Source: Enterococcus lemanii
Lineage (GTDB): Bacteria; Bacillota; Bacilli; Lactobacillales; Enterococcaceae
Assembly (NCBI RefSeq): GCF_016909125.1
Contig: NZ_JAFBFD010000004.1
Span: 35,939-99,938 of the forward strand
Reading direction: 5' to 3'
DNA length: 64,000 nucleotides
Under the pieces are notes generated by a model. It was not told the origin of the DNA. It was given only the letters and a program-made list of their open reading frames with translations, and searched no databases. A program made the translations under genes and the position numbers. This document shows positions 62,850 through 64,000 of this stretch, piece by piece (position 1 is the stretch's first letter; every line of letters starts with the position of its first letter).

Positions 62850-63275
62850 GGTAATAAAAGTTTAAGTTTATTATTTATTATTACGTTTATTGCTACTTCG
62901 TTTGCCTCAATGTCAAATGCGCTAGTGAATGTTTTAGTAAATGACGCGATTGATTACGTTCAATTTAAAGACGGAGTTGCCGCAAATGCTGTCATTTCAT
63001 CCATTAAAGGTTTTGCTCAAAAATGCGGAAATACAGTCACAAATGCTGGTATTTTAGCGGTACTTGCTTGGGCGGGATACCGAGCAGGTGACATTGGTAA
63101 TCAACCTGAAAGTACGATGCTAGCAATCAATTTCTTGCGTTTTGGTGCTCCAGCTTTAACCGGAATTGTGTTATTAATTGCTTTGCGATTCAATCCCGTT
63201 GAAAAACATCGTGCAGACATTATTGAAATGAAAAAATTGATTCGTGATCATAGTGAAGATAACCATCAACAATAA
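62850..63275 (+). pseudogene. GPH-family sugar:cation symporter, C-terminal remnant
   Basis: Reading rightward from about 62850 gives NKSLSLLFIITFIATSFA, then LVNVLVNDAIDYVQFKDG, VISSIKGFAQKCG, membrane segments and a soluble tail ending EDNHQQ. This is the last third (about 140 residues) of a glycoside-pentoside-hexuronide symporter (MelB/YicJ type), whose usual length is about 450. There is no plausible start or ribosome site at the left end. It abuts the DeoR remnant head-to-head, showing one deletion cut both genes. Confidence 0.85.
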
Positions 63276-63377
63276 AAATAAAACTCTAAATCGATTTTAG
63301 TCACTGAAAAAAGATTGTTTAATTGATATCAGAATTACGTAATCGTCTAAAAAGAAATAACTTTTTTAGAGAAAGGG

Positions 63378-63406
63378 TTTACAAAAAAACGAAACCCTGC
63401 TAATCT
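63378..63406 (+). promoter_or_regulatory. promoter of the IIA gene
   Basis: TTTACA (63378-63383), 17 bp, TAATCT (63401-63406) with an upstream TG. The -35 lies in a short palindrome (AGGGTTT...AAACCCT, about 63375-63397), a possible operator. The stretch 63276-63370 before it shows no gene. Confidence 0.5.
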
Positions 63407-63420
63407 AAAGCTGTAATTAA

Positions 63421-63496
63421 GGAATGTGATTAGTTCGGCTAAGCATGACCAATTTACCAAAACCCAAGGGGGCTTTGTGTGAATTGGTCATTTTTT
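63421..63496 (+). promoter_or_regulatory. BglG/LicT-type ribonucleic antiterminator overlapping a terminator
   Basis: Bases 63421-63450 begin GGAATGTGATT and end GCATGACC, resembling the RAT consensus (GGATTGTTACT...GCAGGCAAAACC). Its last bases form the left arm ATGACCAATT (63445-63454) of a perfect 10-bp terminator with AATTGGTCAT (63482-63491) and a T6 tail. Mutual exclusion of the two structures is the known BglG/LicT mechanism. It would make the IIA gene inducible; no BglG-type gene is in the window. Confidence 0.7.
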
Positions 63497-63533
63497 GTTT
63501 TTTAAATTAAAATAAAAGGAGAAATGAAATAAA

Positions 63534-63899
63534 ATGAAGATTTATAGTCCAGCGGCAGGCATGACCAAAAAAATTGAAGAAGTAAACGATGAGGTCTTTT
63601 CACAAAAAATGATGGGAGACGGCATCGCGATTGTACCAGAAGAAGAATGGATTGTGTCTCCAGTTGATGGTGAAGTCATGGCGGTTTTTCCAACCGGTCA
63701 TGCACTTGGTTTGAAAACAGAAGAAGGCATCGAGTTGTTGCTTCATTTGGGTGTTGATACAGTAGAATTAGAAGGGCAACACTTTAACTGCGTGGTGACT
63801 CAAGGACAAAAAGTGAAAATGGGCGAGCCTTTAGTTCAGATGGCGCACCAAAAAATAAAAGAGAGTGGTTATGAAAATGATGTTATCTTAATTCACTAA
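63534..63899 (+). CDS. free-standing PTS IIA protein, glucose family
   Basis: 121 residues with both active-region His: PTGHALGLKT and LLLHLGVDTVELEG. It resembles the IIA domain of ScrA (residues about 505-625) but ends just inside the last strand (NDVILIH), about 10-30 residues shorter than usual. AAGGAG lies 10 bases before ATG. It may phosphorylate a IIBC partner encoded elsewhere, or control a symporter, as IIA-like domains do for LacS-type GPH carriers. The last 100 bases of the window after it hold no recognisable gene. Confidence 0.85.
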   Translation: MKIYSPAAGMTKKIEEVNDEVFSQKMMGDGIAIVPEEEWIVSPVDGEVMAVFPTGHALGLKTEEGIELLLHLGVDTVELEGQHFNCVVTQGQKVKMGEPLVQMAHQKIKESGYENDVILIH

Positions 63900-64000
63900 T
63901 GGTGCGTAAATAAAATAAGAATATTCAGATAATTTACTTTTCAAAAAAATGTTAAAAACGAAGAGTGCTCGCGCAGAGGATGACCTTTTTCCAGAAAATT

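Noticed and set aside
1..64000. CRISPR array, tRNA or rRNA genes
   Set aside because: No regularly spaced repeats and no tRNA or rRNA core sequences were seen on either strand.

Overview
The window is AT-rich Gram-positive DNA with strong AGGAGG-type ribosome binding sites, U-tailed intrinsic terminators, cre-like catabolite sites, GlnR boxes, NrdR boxes, a guanine riboswitch and a sucrose PTS. This fits a member of the Lactobacillales, most likely an enterococcus or close relative. Species-level assignment is not possible from the sequence alone.

Left part (1-13.4 kb): the last codons of an unknown gene, a CLC-type (probably fluoride) transporter, a quinone-detoxification-like pair (ring-cleaving dioxygenase plus carboxylesterase), a GntR regulator beside an in-frame uxuB'-'uxuA deletion chimera, a DUF1538 membrane protein with two PII-like proteins, cofactor-independent phosphoglycerate mutase, two XRE regulators, and several small secreted or membrane proteins. 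These last include a possible bacteriocin/immunity pair followed by a candidate structured RNA. A transposase remnant sits in the gene-poor stretch before 13.5 kb.

Centre (13.5-42.3 kb): one large rhamnogalacturonan (pectin side-region) utilisation island, equivalent to the Bacillus subtilis yes/lpl regions but rearranged. It has two GH105 unsaturated rhamnogalacturonyl hydrolases, a CE12-GH42 fusion, a YetA-like exo-lyase, a GH106-like rhamnosidase, DUF1961, DUF624, a deacetylase-like protein, an oxidoreductase and rhamnose mutarotase. It also has two complete ABC importer sets (LplABC-like and YesOPQ-like, both without ATPase), two AraC regulators and a YesMN two-component system. None of the enzymes shows a signal peptide, so the cell probably imports oligosaccharides and trims them inside. 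cre-like sites before several transcription units suggest CcpA control.

Right part (42.3-64 kb): glutathionyl-hydroquinone reductase, an AAC(3)-like acetyltransferase, a frameshifted small gene, a guanine-riboswitch-controlled purine permease, YaaA, and an NrdR-boxed class Ib ribonucleotide reductase operon (nrdI-nrdE-nrdF paralogue-nrdF). The extra NrdF has lost four of six metal ligands but keeps the radical tyrosine and the NrdE-docking tail; this is the most striking observation in the window. There follow an MFS transporter, glycerol dehydrogenase, a GlnR-boxed amtB-glnK pair, a divergent sucrose locus (scrR-scrB / scrA), a uracil-DNA-glycosylase-family protein, a deletion scar joining a beheaded DeoR regulator to a beheaded GPH symporter, and a free-standing IIA-Glc gene behind a BglG-type antiterminator/terminator.
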